Assembly (NCBI RefSeq): GCF_000576425.1
Contig: NZ_KK069994.1
Span: forward strand, 186,001 to 250,000
Source of the DNA: Brachybacterium phenoliresistens
Lineage (GTDB): Bacteria > Actinomycetota > Actinomycetes > Actinomycetales > Dermabacteraceae
Reading direction: 5' to 3'
Length of the DNA: 64,000 nt
This document shows positions 41,972 through 50,767 of the stretch, one piece after another. The notes beneath the pieces are model-generated. The model was given only the letters and a program-made list of their open reading frames with translations. It made no database searches and had not been told where the DNA came from. Made by a program: the position numbers and the translations under genes. Numbering within the stretch: position 1 is the stretch's first letter; every line of letters starts with the position of its first letter.

Positions 41972-42829
41972 ATGTTCCGACGGTCCGAGGCACGGGTGCG
42001 ACCCGTGCGGCACGACGGCGAGGCCGCGGCGCTGCGCCACGCCCTGCGGGATCCCCTGGTGAACGCCCTGCCCGGGGCGCGGCTGATGGAGCTGCGCGGC
42101 ACGGCGAGCCTGGCGCACGAGTTCAGCCGGACCGGTCCCGAGGACGCCCCGACCGGGCTGCTGTGGAACGGCGTGAACCTCTCGCCGATGGCGCAGGACG
42201 ACGCGGTCCTGGACGACCTCGCCGCCTCCGTCGCGACCGGGAGGCGCCGGGCGAGCTCGGTGGTGGGGGAGCGGCGCGCCGTCGAACGGGTCTGGCGCAC
42301 CCTGGCCCCGCGCTGGGGGCCGATGGTGCGCGAGTACCGGTGGAGCCAGCCGCTGCTGGTGGCGACCGAGGCCCCGGGAGCGCTGCCGGGCGACGGCGGG
42401 CTCGCCGTGCGCCCCGCCCGGCCCGAGGACGCCGAGGAGGTGTACCACCACGCCGTGGCGATGTTCCGCGAGGAGGTCGGCACGGATCCCACCGCCTTCG
42501 ACGGCGGCCGGGCCTACTGGGCGCGCGTGCGCGCGCTCGTCGGCGCAGGGCGCACCTACATCGTCGAGCGCGACGGCGAGATCTGCTTCAAGGCCGACGT
42601 CGGGGCGATCTTCGGCCCCGTCGCCCAGATCCACGGGGTGTGGGTGCCGCCGCCGCTGCGCGGCCAGGGCATCGCGCGGCGGGCCATGCGGGAGATGGTC
42701 GAGCTGGTCCGCCGGGACCACGCCCCGCAGGTCTCGCTGTACGTCAACGACTTCAACGATCCGGCGCGCCGCGCCTATGCCGCCGCCGGCTTCACCCAGG
42801 CCGGCGAGCTCGCCACGATCCTGTTCTGA
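41972..42829 (+). CDS. GNAT acetyltransferase with DUF4081-like N-terminus
   Basis: 285 residues. The N-terminal half resembles DUF4081 (ARLMELRGTASLAHEFSR... GLLWNGVNLSPM), and the C-terminal half is a GNAT fold with the acetyl-CoA loop VWVPPPLRGQGIARRAMREMV and the NDFNDPARRAYAAAGF ending. Size and context match mycobacterial Rv2867c, which follows rip1 and gcpE; here gcpE/ispG is missing between them. ATG at 41972 has TGAGG 5 nt upstream; GTG at 41957 is an alternative. Substrate unknown. Confidence 0.85.
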   Translation: MFRRSEARVRPVRHDGEAAALRHALRDPLVNALPGARLMELRGTASLAHEFSRTGPEDAPTGLLWNGVNLSPMAQDDAVLDDLAASVATGRRRASSVVGERRAVERVWRTLAPRWGPMVREYRWSQPLLVATEAPGALPGDGGLAVRPARPEDAEEVYHHAVAMFREEVGTDPTAFDGGRAYWARVRALVGAGRTYIVERDGEICFKADVGAIFGPVAQIHGVWVPPPLRGQGIARRAMREMVELVRRDHAPQVSLYVNDFNDPARRAYAAAGFTQAGELATILF

Positions 42830-42836
42830 GCGCCCG

Positions 42837-42851
42837 GTGCCCGTCGGGCAC
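42837..42851. terminator. Small hairpin between convergent GNAT and methyltransferase genes
   Basis: GTGCCC/GGGCAC, 6-bp stem with a 3-nt loop, 7 nt after the GNAT stop. Weak. Confidence 0.3.
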
Positions 42852-42908
42852 ACGATGGCCGCCGCTCTCCCGGTTCCCGTCGGGCGACCTCCGGCACGGA
42901 CCTCGGGC

Positions 42909-43526
42909 TCAGCCCGCTGCCGGCTGCCGGGCGAGGATGCGGAAGGTGTGCCAGTGCTTGGGGCCCGAGAACGCGCGGCCGTCGCGCTCGTCCTCGACCA
43001 TCGCGACCACCTCGAGCCCGTCCAGCAGCGCGAGGGCCTCCTCCCGGGAGTGGAACGTCCCGTCCCCACCGGCCCAGTCGTCGCGCACGCCGAACAGGTC
43101 CACCGCCAGCACGGCTCCGGGCAGCAGGGCCCCGCGGATCGCGGCCCACAGCGCCGCGAAGCGCTGCCGGCGGACGAAGGGCAGCGTCGCGCAGGACAGC
43201 AGCAGTTGGCAGGGCTCCAGCGACGGCGGTTCCTCGAGGGACGCGGTGCGATGGCGGATCGGCCAGCGCCCGGCGAGCTCGCGGAGGGCGGGACCGACGC
43301 TCGGGTCCGCGTCGAGGCTGTGCACGTGCCAGCCGTGCTCGGCCAGGTGGCGCGTCTCGATGCCGAGGCCGCAGCCCAGCTCGAGGGCGGTGCGCCCTGC
43401 ACCGGGACCGGCCAGCTGCGTCGCCTGCGTCGCGAGGGGACGCACCGGTCGGCCGCGCTGGGCGGCGTTGTAGGCCCCGAAGTCGCGCTCGGCGGCGCCG
43501 GGGAGTCGCAGCGCGCCGTCGGTCAT
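42909..43526 (-). CDS. Class I SAM-dependent methyltransferase
   Basis: 205 residues with the Rossmann SAM-binding motif I ALELGCGLGIETRHLAEHG (about residue 48), an acidic residue after strand 2 (SLDADPS) and a motif near CQLLLSCATLPFV in place of the usual catalytic Asp loop. No substrate domain is recognised. It faces GNAT tail-to-tail and follows the rnj terminator, so it is probably a single-gene unit. Confidence 0.82.
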   Translation of the reverse strand: MTDGALRLPGAAERDFGAYNAAQRGRPVRPLATQATQLAGPGAGRTALELGCGLGIETRHLAEHGWHVHSLDADPSVGPALRELAGRWPIRHRTASLEEPPSLEPCQLLLSCATLPFVRRQRFAALWAAIRGALLPGAVLAVDLFGVRDDWAGGDGTFHSREEALALLDGLEVVAMVEDERDGRAFSGPKHWHTFRILARQPAAG

Positions 43527-43569
43527 GCGCCCAGCCTACGGCGAGGCGTCGACCGCCCGGGAACGACGA

Positions 43570-43605
43570 GGCGGGGGCGCCCACCGCCTGGTGGATGCCC
43601 CCGCC
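43570..43605. terminator. Hairpin terminator after ribonuclease J
   Basis: 9-bp outer stem GGCGGGGGC/GCCCCCGCC with an inner CCACC/GGTGG stem, 34 nt beyond the rnj stop. Confidence 0.75.
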
Positions 43606-43638
43606 CCGTCCGGCCGGCGTGCCGGGATCTCCGCGGGA

Positions 43639-45324
43639 TCAGGCGTCGACGACGACCGCCATCACCGCGGGCTCGCGGCGGTAGGTGCGGCGCAGGTAGG
43701 AGCTGACCGCCTCGACGATGATCTTCTCCAGGGCGCCGATGTCGTCGACCTGGTCCGGGGTGGCGTGCTTGAGCGCCTTCGACACGGCGACCGAGGCGCC
43801 GTCGAAGGTGTGGTCGTCGTGCACGAAGCCCTTGGTGAGGAACTCCAGCGGCTCGGCGGGCTGGTTGGTCTTGGGGTCCAGCAGGGCCACCACGGTGACG
43901 ACGCCGCCGTCGCCGAGCAGCCGGCGCTCGGCGAGGGTGTCCTCGGTGGCGGTGCCGATCGTCTGCCCGTCGACGTAGACCAGCCCGGCCGGGACCTTCC
44001 CCGAGACGCGGGCGCGGCCCTTGACGAGGTCGACGGTGACGCCGTCGGAGACCACCACGACGTTCTCCGCCGGCACGCCGGTGCGTCGCGCGAGCTCGGC
44101 GTTGGCGTGGAGGTGCTTGGACTCGCCGTGCACCGGCATGACGTTCTTGGGGCGCACGATGTTGTAGCAGTAGACGAGCTCGCCGGCGCTGGCATGGCCG
44201 GAGACGTGGACCTTGGCGTTGCCCTTGTGGACGATGTTCGCGCCGAGGTCGATGAGCTTGTTGATGATCCCGTAGATGGCGTTCTCGTTGCCGGGGATCA
44301 GCGAGCTGGCCAGCAGCACGGTGTCGCCCTCGCCGACCTGGATCTGGTGGTCGCCGTTGGCCATGCGGGCCAGCGCGGCCATCGGCTCGCCCTGCGACCC
44401 GGTGCAGATCAGGGTGATCTTGTGGTCGGGCATCGACTGGATCTTGCGGAAGTCGACGACCAGGCCCTTGGGGATGTTCAGGTAGCCCAGGTCGCGGGCG
44501 ATCCCCATGTTGCGCACCATCGAGCGGCCGACGAAGGCGACCTTGCGGCCGTTGGCGTGGGCGGCGTCGAGCACCTGCTGGATGCGGTGCACGTGGCTGG
44601 CGAAGCTCGAGACGATGATCCGGCGCGGGGAGGAGGCGAAGACCTTGTCGATCGCGGGGGTGAGGTCCCGCTCGGACATGGTGAACCCCGGGACCTCGGC
44701 GTTGGTGGAGTCGGTGAGGAAGAGGTCGACGCCCTCCTCGCCGAGGCGGGCGAAGGCGCGCAGGTCGGTGATCCGGTCGTCCAGGGGGAACTGGTCCATC
44801 TTGAAGTCGCCGGTGTGCAGCACCAGGCCCGCGCGGGTGCGGATCGCCACCGCGAGGCCGTCGGGGATGGAGTGGTTGACCGCGACGAACTCGAGGTCGA
44901 AGCCTCCGGCCGTGCGGCGCTCCCCGGCGGCGACCTGGATGGTCTTGGGGGTGATGCGGAACTCCTTGAGCTTCGCGGTGATGAACGCCAGCGTGAGCTC
45001 GGAGCCGATGATCGGGATGTCGGCCCGCTCCTTGAGCAGGTACGGAACGCCGCCGATGTGGTCCTCGTGCCCGTGGGTGAGGACGATGGCGTCGATGTCG
45101 TCGAGGCGGTCGCGCAGCGAGGTGAAGTCGGGCAGGATCACGTCGATGCCCGGCTGGTGCTCCTCGGGGAAGAGCACGCCGCAGTCCACGATGAGCAGCC
45201 GGCCGGCGTGCTCGAACACGGTCATGTTCCGGCCGACCTCGCCGAGGCCGCCCAGGGCGGTGATGCGCATCCCTCCCTTGGGCAGGCGCGGGGGTGCGGT
45301 GAGGTGACGATGGCCGAGGGGCAT
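43639..45324 (-). CDS. rnj: Ribonuclease J
   Basis: 561-residue metallo-beta-lactamase/beta-CASP nuclease with 5'-3' exo- and endonuclease activity on mRNA and rRNA precursors. Visible: zinc motif LTHGHEDHIGG (about residue 80), GDFKMDQ, the beta-CASP block SSFASHVHRIQQ, CTGSQGEPM and HVSGHASAGEL. A C-terminal dimerisation domain is present. The ATG at 45324 gives a 20-residue lead before the core. In many actinobacteria dapA lies just upstream; here proS is divergent instead. Confidence 0.96.
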   Translation of the reverse strand: MPLGHRHLTAPPRLPKGGMRITALGGLGEVGRNMTVFEHAGRLLIVDCGVLFPEEHQPGIDVILPDFTSLRDRLDDIDAIVLTHGHEDHIGGVPYLLKERADIPIIGSELTLAFITAKLKEFRITPKTIQVAAGERRTAGGFDLEFVAVNHSIPDGLAVAIRTRAGLVLHTGDFKMDQFPLDDRITDLRAFARLGEEGVDLFLTDSTNAEVPGFTMSERDLTPAIDKVFASSPRRIIVSSFASHVHRIQQVLDAAHANGRKVAFVGRSMVRNMGIARDLGYLNIPKGLVVDFRKIQSMPDHKITLICTGSQGEPMAALARMANGDHQIQVGEGDTVLLASSLIPGNENAIYGIINKLIDLGANIVHKGNAKVHVSGHASAGELVYCYNIVRPKNVMPVHGESKHLHANAELARRTGVPAENVVVVSDGVTVDLVKGRARVSGKVPAGLVYVDGQTIGTATEDTLAERRLLGDGGVVTVVALLDPKTNQPAEPLEFLTKGFVHDDHTFDGASVAVSKALKHATPDQVDDIGALEKIIVEAVSSYLRRTYRREPAVMAVVVDA

Positions 45325-45544
45325 GGAGGACTCTCTCTCGAAAGGGGGGACTGCGGTCGAAGTTCGGTGCTCGCGCGCTCACGTGGGCGCAGCGAGGTAC
45401 ACCGTCACGGTACGGCACGGCGGGCGCCGGGCCGGGGTCCCGGATCCCCGGATCCGATGCACGTCACTCCTGGCCGGTCGGGGGCGGCCGGTTCCGCGGC
45501 GATCCGGGTGCCCGGCCCTGTCCGTGAGGGGGTCGCCGCTCTAC

Positions 45545-45550
45545 TACGAT
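45545..45550 (+). promoter_or_regulatory. Candidate -10 element for proS
   Basis: TACGAT 32 nt before the preferred proS ATG at 45582. It overlaps the upstream ATG at 45549, which argues against that start. Confidence 0.4.
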
Positions 45551-45581
45551 GACGTCACCCGTCATCGTGAAAGGCCCGCCC

Positions 45582-47363
45582 ATGATCCGCATGTCCTCGT
45601 CGTTCATCCGCACCCTGCGTGAGGATCCGTCCGACGCCGAGGTCGCCAGCCACAAGCTGCTCGTGCGCGCCGGCTATATCCGCCGCAGCGCCGCCGGCGT
45701 CTACACGTGGCTGCCGCTGGGTCTGAAGGTGCTGCGCAAGGTCGAGCAGATCGTGCGCGAGGAGATGGACGCCGCCGGCGGCCAGGAGGTGCTGTTCTCG
45801 GCGCTGCAGCCGCGCGCGCCCTACGAGGCGACCGGCCGCTGGGAGGAGTACGGCCCGCTGCTGTTCCGCCTCCAGGACCGGCGCGGCGAGGACTACCTGC
45901 TCGCGCCCACCCACGAGGAGATGTTCGCGCTCACGGTCAAGGACCTGTTCAACTCCTACAAGGACCTGCCGACCACGCTGTACCAGATCCAGACGAAGTA
46001 CCGCGACGAGGCCCGTCCCCGCGCCGGTCTGCTGCGGGTGCGCGAGTTCGTCATGAAGGACGCCTACTCCTTCGACATCTCCGACCAGGGGCTGGAGGCG
46101 TCCTACGCCGCCCAGCGCGCCGCCTACCAGCGGATCTTCGCGCGCCTGGGGCTGGAGACGGTGATCTGCCAGGCCGATGCGGGCGCCATGGGCGGCTCCC
46201 GCTCCGAGGAGTTCCTGCACCCCACCCCCGTCGGCGAGGACACCTTCGTGGTCTCCGACGGCGGGTACGCCGCCAACGTCGAGGCCGTCACCACGCTGCC
46301 TCCGGCCTCGCTGTCGGCGGAGGAGATCGCCGCGCTGCCGGCCGCCCATGTCGAGCACACGCCGGGCGCCAGCACGATCGCCGCCCTCACGGACTTCTCG
46401 AACCAGGCGTTCCCGGGGCAGGGCCCGGTCGCGCCCTCGGGGGAGTGGACCCGCTACGAGATGCTCAAGCACCTCGTCTACATGCTCACCATGCCCGACG
46501 GCTCCACCGAGCCGCTGGTCATCGCCCTGCCCGGCGACCGCGAGGTCGACCCCAAGCGACTGGAGTCCTCGCTGGCCCCGGCGATCGCCGCGCCCTTCAC
46601 CGACGAGGACTTCGCCCGCTACCCGGTCCTGGCCAAGGGATTCATCGGCCCGGAGGGCCTCGGCCTCGACGCGCCCTCGAAGATCCGGTACCTGGTGGAT
46701 CCGCGGGTCGTTCCCGGCAGCCGCTGGGTCGCGGGCGCCGGCGAGGCGGACAAGCACGTCTACGACCTGGTGTACGGCCGCGACTTCACCGCCGACGGCA
46801 CCATCGAGGCCGCCGAGGTGCGCGACGGCGACCCGGCCCCCGACGGCTCCGGCCCGCTGCGCAAGACCCGCGGCATGGAGATGGGGCACATCTTCCAGCT
46901 GGGCCGCAAGTACGCCGAGGCGCTGGATCTGAAGGTCCTCGACGAGAACGGCAAGCAGGCCACGGTCACCATGGGCTCCTACGGGATCGGCGTCACCCGC
47001 GCGGTGGCGGCCCTGGCCGAGACCCACCACGACGAGAAGGGCCTCGCCTGGCCGCGCGCCGTGGCCCCGGCCGATGTCCACGTCCTCGCCACCGGGAAGG
47101 ACGCCGCCGTCTTCGAGGAGGCCGAGAGGATCGCCCTCGCCCTCGAGGCCGCCGGGCTCACGGTCCTCTACGACGACCGCCCCAAGGTGTCCCCGGGCGT
47201 GAAGTTCAAGGACGCCGAGCTGCTGGGCATCCCCACCTCCGTGGTCGTGGGGCGGGGGCTGGCCGAGGGCACGGTCGAGCTGCGCGACCGCGCCGGCGGC
47301 ACCTCGCGGAACGTGGCGCTGTCCGAGGTCGTCGAGGAGACCCTCGCGGAGGTCCGCGCCTAG
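45582..47363 (+). CDS. proS: Prolyl-tRNA synthetase
   Basis: Class II synthetase, 593 residues, bacterial type with an editing insertion. It begins [35 protein letters not shown] as in homologues. Motif 2 region is [22 protein letters not shown], the editing INS domain is about 225-400, motif 3 is [15 protein letters not shown], and an anticodon-binding domain ends the protein. ATG at 45582 is chosen over 45549 because GTGAAAGG precedes it and the lead peptide is not family-like. Its TAG overlaps the next gene's TAG on the other strand. Confidence 0.97.
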   Translation: MIRMSSSFIRTLREDPSDAEVASHKLLVRAGYIRRSAAGVYTWLPLGLKVLRKVEQIVREEMDAAGGQEVLFSALQPRAPYEATGRWEEYGPLLFRLQDRRGEDYLLAPTHEEMFALTVKDLFNSYKDLPTTLYQIQTKYRDEARPRAGLLRVREFVMKDAYSFDISDQGLEASYAAQRAAYQRIFARLGLETVICQADAGAMGGSRSEEFLHPTPVGEDTFVVSDGGYAANVEAVTTLPPASLSAEEIAALPAAHVEHTPGASTIAALTDFSNQAFPGQGPVAPSGEWTRYEMLKHLVYMLTMPDGSTEPLVIALPGDREVDPKRLESSLAPAIAAPFTDEDFARYPVLAKGFIGPEGLGLDAPSKIRYLVDPRVVPGSRWVAGAGEADKHVYDLVYGRDFTADGTIEAAEVRDGDPAPDGSGPLRKTRGMEMGHIFQLGRKYAEALDLKVLDENGKQATVTMGSYGIGVTRAVAALAETHHDEKGLAWPRAVAPADVHVLATGKDAAVFEEAERIALALEAAGLTVLYDDRPKVSPGVKFKDAELLGIPTSVVVGRGLAEGTVELRDRAGGTSRNVALSEVVEETLAEVRA

Positions 47364-48445
47364 TCCTCGTCGAAGGAGGGCAGCGCCTCGAGCCGGCCGA
47401 CGTGCGGGGCGAGCGCCGCCGCCTCGGTCAGCGCGACCACGATCGGCAGCGGTCGCTGCGCGAAGGGGGCGGCGCCCACCAGGGCGAGGTACGTGGTCAG
47501 GAGATCGTGCGACGCCTGGGACGGCCAGGCGTCGATGCCTGCGGCGGACCCGAAGGAGCTCGGCAGCGGGTAGACGGCCTGGCGCACCGGCACCGGGGCC
47601 CCGGCCTCGACGGCGATCGCGGCGAGCTGCTCGGCCCGCGAGCGGTGCAGGTCGCGGGCGGCCAGGTGCGCCTCGCGGGTGCTTCCCCCGCTGCGTGCGG
47701 CCAGCACCTCGTACACGTAGCCGACGTACCACTCGTCCGTCTGCGCGGTCTCGAGGGTGCCGTGGAAGTCGACCTGGGCGCCGACCGAGGGGGGATCGGT
47801 CTCGGGCACCTCGCGGGTCGGGACCACGTCCTCAGGTGCGGGCAGAGGGGTCAGGGCCGATGCCGCCTGCGGCAGCAGCGCCACCAGCCGGGCCGTCGCC
47901 CAGGCCGTCCATGCCCCGATCGCGGTGACGGGCCGCGACAGCGAGCCCGAGACCTGCCGAGCCGCCTGCACGCACAGATCCCGCAGGGCGACCAGGGAGG
48001 CGACCAGGGCGACCGCGTCGACCGTCGCCCCGCCGCCGTCGGAGGCCATGGCGGTGGGGGCCGCGACGGTGGGGGACTCCGCGCCCCCGGACGCCGCCGC
48101 AGAGGTCTCGTCCTCGGCCTCGGCGCCGGTCAGCAGCGCCCCGCGCTGCTCCTGCAGGGCGCCCACGAGGAGGTCGGGCAGCTCGGCCTGGGCCGCGCGC
48201 ACGTCGCTCGCGGAGCCGGCCAGCGCGATCGCCTGCGCGAGGGCGTCGAGCAGATCGACCCGGTACAGGTCGTCGATCCCCGGGGGCGGCGGCGTGTAGG
48301 CGTCCGGCTGCCCCAGGCGCACCGGGAGCCGGGCGCAGCCCGTGGCGAGGCCCAGGCTCCCGACCCCCGCCGCGAGCAGCAGGGACCGGCGGGCCGTGAC
48401 GGGGGAGCTCGGGTGCGGACGGGAGCGGCGGGCGGCACGGGTCAC
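47360..48445 (-). CDS. DUF4439 ferritin-like lipoprotein
   Basis: 361 residues. Basic N-terminus, hydrophobic run and lipobox GLATGC (about residues 33-38) suggest a lipid-anchored surface protein, possibly Tat-type ([11 protein letters not shown]). The C-terminal 140 residues match the helical ferritin-like DUF4439 domain of actinobacteria ([15 protein letters not shown]... [36 protein letters not shown]). Function unknown. GTG start at 48445 with GAGAAT 7 nt upstream on its strand (leaderless candidate). Convergent with proS; the stops share CTAG. Confidence 0.85.
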   Translation of the reverse strand: MTRAARRSRPHPSSPVTARRSLLLAAGVGSLGLATGCARLPVRLGQPDAYTPPPPGIDDLYRVDLLDALAQAIALAGSASDVRAAQAELPDLLVGALQEQRGALLTGAEAEDETSAAASGGAESPTVAAPTAMASDGGGATVDAVALVASLVALRDLCVQAARQVSGSLSRPVTAIGAWTAWATARLVALLPQAASALTPLPAPEDVVPTREVPETDPPSVGAQVDFHGTLETAQTDEWYVGYVYEVLAARSGGSTREAHLAARDLHRSRAEQLAAIAVEAGAPVPVRQAVYPLPSSFGSAAGIDAWPSQASHDLLTTYLALVGAAPFAQRPLPIVVALTEAAALAPHVGRLEALPSFDED

Positions 48446-48509
48446 GGTGCTGATTCTCGCATCCGGTCCTGACCGGCCCGCCTCGGGGCGCGAGCGCGGC
48501 CGCTCGCGA

Positions 48510-48515
48510 TAGGCT
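48510..48515 (+). promoter_or_regulatory. Candidate -10 for the rimP-nusA operon
   Basis: TAGGCT 82 nt before the rimP ATG. Confidence 0.4.
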
Positions 48516-48596
48516 GGACCACGCATCCGCTGCGCTCCCGGCGCGCCGGGAGCCGCCGCAGGGGCGCATGACAAATCAAGACGAGGAGAGCTCCGC

Positions 48597-49172
48597 ATGA
48601 CCGATGAGCACATGCCCGCCGCGCTGGACGGACCGATCTCCTCGATCCTCGCCCGGCACGAGCTCGTGCTCGAGGAGCTGAGCCTGCGCACGCGCGGCGG
48701 CACCACCGAGATCCGCGTCGTCGTGGACCTGCCCGAGGATCGGATCGGCAGCGCCGACCTCGACACCGTCGCGGACGCCTCCCGGGAGATCTCCGCGCTG
48801 CTGGACGAGGACGAGTCCCTCATCGGCCCCGGCCCGTCCGTGCTGGAGGTCACCACCCCCGGCGCGGAGCGCGTGCTGAGCGAGCCCCGGCACTTCCGCC
48901 GCGCCCGGACCCGCCTCGTGCGCCTGGTGCGCACCGACGGCACCGAGCTGCTGGCCCGCCTGGAGGACGTCGACGGCGATGTCCTGCGCCTGCGCCCGCA
49001 GCGCCCCCTGGACTCCCGCGGCCGGCCGCAGCGCCTCCCCGCCGGCACCCCGGAGGTCCTGGACCTGCCGATCGCGGACGTCGAGAGCGCCCGCGTCGAG
49101 ATCGAGTTCTCCGCCCCTCCGGGCGACGCGCACGGCGCGACGAGCACCGACACCCCTACGAAGGAGCGCTGA
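48597..49172 (+). CDS. rimP: Ribosome maturation factor RimP
   Basis: Needed for late 30S maturation. 191 residues with an N-terminal alpha/beta domain ([51 protein letters not shown]) and a C-terminal SH3-like barrel. AGGAG lies before the ATG. Opens rimP-nusA-ylxR-infB, the conserved order. Confidence 0.95.
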   Translation: MTDEHMPAALDGPISSILARHELVLEELSLRTRGGTTEIRVVVDLPEDRIGSADLDTVADASREISALLDEDESLIGPGPSVLEVTTPGAERVLSEPRHFRRARTRLVRLVRTDGTELLARLEDVDGDVLRLRPQRPLDSRGRPQRLPAGTPEVLDLPIADVESARVEIEFSAPPGDAHGATSTDTPTKER

Positions 49173-49173
49173 C

Positions 49174-50199
49174 ATGGACATCGATATGGGCGCACTGCGC
49201 GCGCTGGAGCGCGAGCGGGACATCAGCCTGCCCGTGCTGCTGGACGCGATCCGCCGGGCGCTGCACGCCGCCTACCTGCACACGGACCACCCGGTGAAGG
49301 ACTCCGAGGTCGTCATCGACGAGAAGACCGGCGCGGTCTCGGTGCTCGCCCGCGAGCTCGACGGCGAGGGCAACATCGTCGAGGAGTGGGACGACACCCC
49401 CGAGAACTTCGGCCGGGTGGCCGCGTCCACCGCGCGGCAGGTCATCTTCCAGCGCATCCGCGAGCTCGAGGACGAGGCGGTGCTGGGCGAGTACGCCGAC
49501 CGCACCGAGGACATCGTCTCCGGCGTGATCCAGCAGGGCCGCGACCCGCGCATGGTCCTGGTGGACCTCGGCGGCGTCGAGGCGGTGCTGCCCCCGCACG
49601 AGCGCGTGCCGGGGGAGGACTACTCCCACGGCCGCCGGATCCGCGCCTACGTCGTGGAGGCCCGCCGCGGCATGAAGGGCCCTCAGATCACGCTCTCGCG
49701 CTCGCACCCGAACCTGGTGCGGCGCCTGTTCGCGCTCGAGGTCCCCGAGGTCGCCGACGGCTCGGTCGAGATCGCCGGCCTGGCGCGAGAGGCCGGCCAC
49801 CGCACGAAGATCGCCGTGCGGGCGACGATCCCCGGGCTGAACGCCAAGGGCGCCTGCATCGGGCCGATGGGCGCGCGCGTGCGCGCGGTCATGAACGAGC
49901 TCGGCGGCGAGAAGATCGACATCGTCGACTTCGACGAGGACCCGGCGAGCTATGTCGCCCATGCCCTCTCGCCCTCGCGGGTGACCAGCGTCGTGGTCAT
50001 CGACGAGGTCGGCCGCGCCGTCCGCGCGACGGTCCCGGAGAACCAGTTCTCCCTCGCGATCGGCAAGGAGGGGCAGAACGCGCGCCTCGCGGCCAAGCTC
50101 ACGGGCTGGAAGATCGACATCCGTCCCGAGGGGGCGGGGGAGGACAGCGCCCATGTCGCCGTCGCGCCGGCGCCCGCCCCGGAGGATCCGTCCTCCTGA
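49174..50199 (+). CDS. nusA: Transcription termination/antitermination factor NusA
   Basis: 341 residues: N-terminal RNAP-binding domain ([28 protein letters not shown]), S1 domain ([28 protein letters not shown]), then two KH domains ([55 protein letters not shown]). The acidic C-terminal repeats of E. coli NusA are absent, as is normal in actinobacteria. It starts 1 nt after the rimP TGA, with AAGGAG inside rimP. Confidence 0.97.
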   Translation: MDIDMGALRALERERDISLPVLLDAIRRALHAAYLHTDHPVKDSEVVIDEKTGAVSVLARELDGEGNIVEEWDDTPENFGRVAASTARQVIFQRIRELEDEAVLGEYADRTEDIVSGVIQQGRDPRMVLVDLGGVEAVLPPHERVPGEDYSHGRRIRAYVVEARRGMKGPQITLSRSHPNLVRRLFALEVPEVADGSVEIAGLAREAGHRTKIAVRATIPGLNAKGACIGPMGARVRAVMNELGGEKIDIVDFDEDPASYVAHALSPSRVTSVVVIDEVGRAVRATVPENQFSLAIGKEGQNARLAAKLTGWKIDIRPEGAGEDSAHVAVAPAPAPEDPSS

Positions 50200-50276
50200 G
50201 CCGCCGGCCGCGGGGAGGTCGGGCGGTGCGATGTGGCCCACGCCTCCCCGGCCCGCCGGTCCCGGACGCCGTCCGC

Positions 50277-50282
50277 TACACT
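50277..50282 (+). promoter_or_regulatory. Candidate -10 upstream of ylxR-infB
   Basis: TACACT in the nusA-ylxR gap; it would give infB transcription independent of nusA. Confidence 0.4.
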
Positions 50283-50366
50283 GGGGAGGCTGTTCACGCC
50301 TCATCGGCCGGCTCGCCTCGCGGGCCGGGCAGGGGGCGCGGAGGCGCTGGGAACGGAGGTGCGCAC

Positions 50367-50672
50367 GTGGGACATGACGCGGAGCGCACCGGTCCCGAGC
50401 GCACGTGCGTCGGCTGCCGCAAGGCCGCCCCCCGCGCGCAGCTGCTGCGCCTGGTCCGGGAGGAGACCCTCCCCGGAGCCGCGCCGCGCATCCGGTACGA
50501 CCCCTCGCGGTCGGCACCCGGACGCGGGGCCTGGATCCACGCCGACGCGCAGTGCCTCGACCTCGCCATCACGCGGGGCGGCCTGGCCCGGTCCTTCCGG
50601 GGCGCGGTCGACACCGGGCTTCTCGTGGGAGACCTCGAGGAGCTCGCCCCCACCACATCGTGGAAAAGGTAG
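50367..50672 (+). CDS. ylxR: YlxR (DUF448) family RNA-binding protein
   Basis: 101 residues with the family motif ERTCVGCRKAAPRAQLLRLVR and PGRGAWIHADAQCLDLA. Homologues bind nucleoid or RNA, and one is reported as a transcription regulator; the role here is not established. GTG start chosen because GGAGGT lies 6 nt upstream. It sits between nusA and infB as usual. Confidence 0.93.
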   Translation: MGHDAERTGPERTCVGCRKAAPRAQLLRLVREETLPGAAPRIRYDPSRSAPGRGAWIHADAQCLDLAITRGGLARSFRGAVDTGLLVGDLEELAPTTSWKR

Positions 50673-50767
50673 AAGAACCATGGACATCCGATGAGTACTC
50701 GAGCATGAGCACCCTCAGGAATTAATGGTCCGCGCCCTCTTGTCGGCCGGACCGAGACAGGAGAAAT

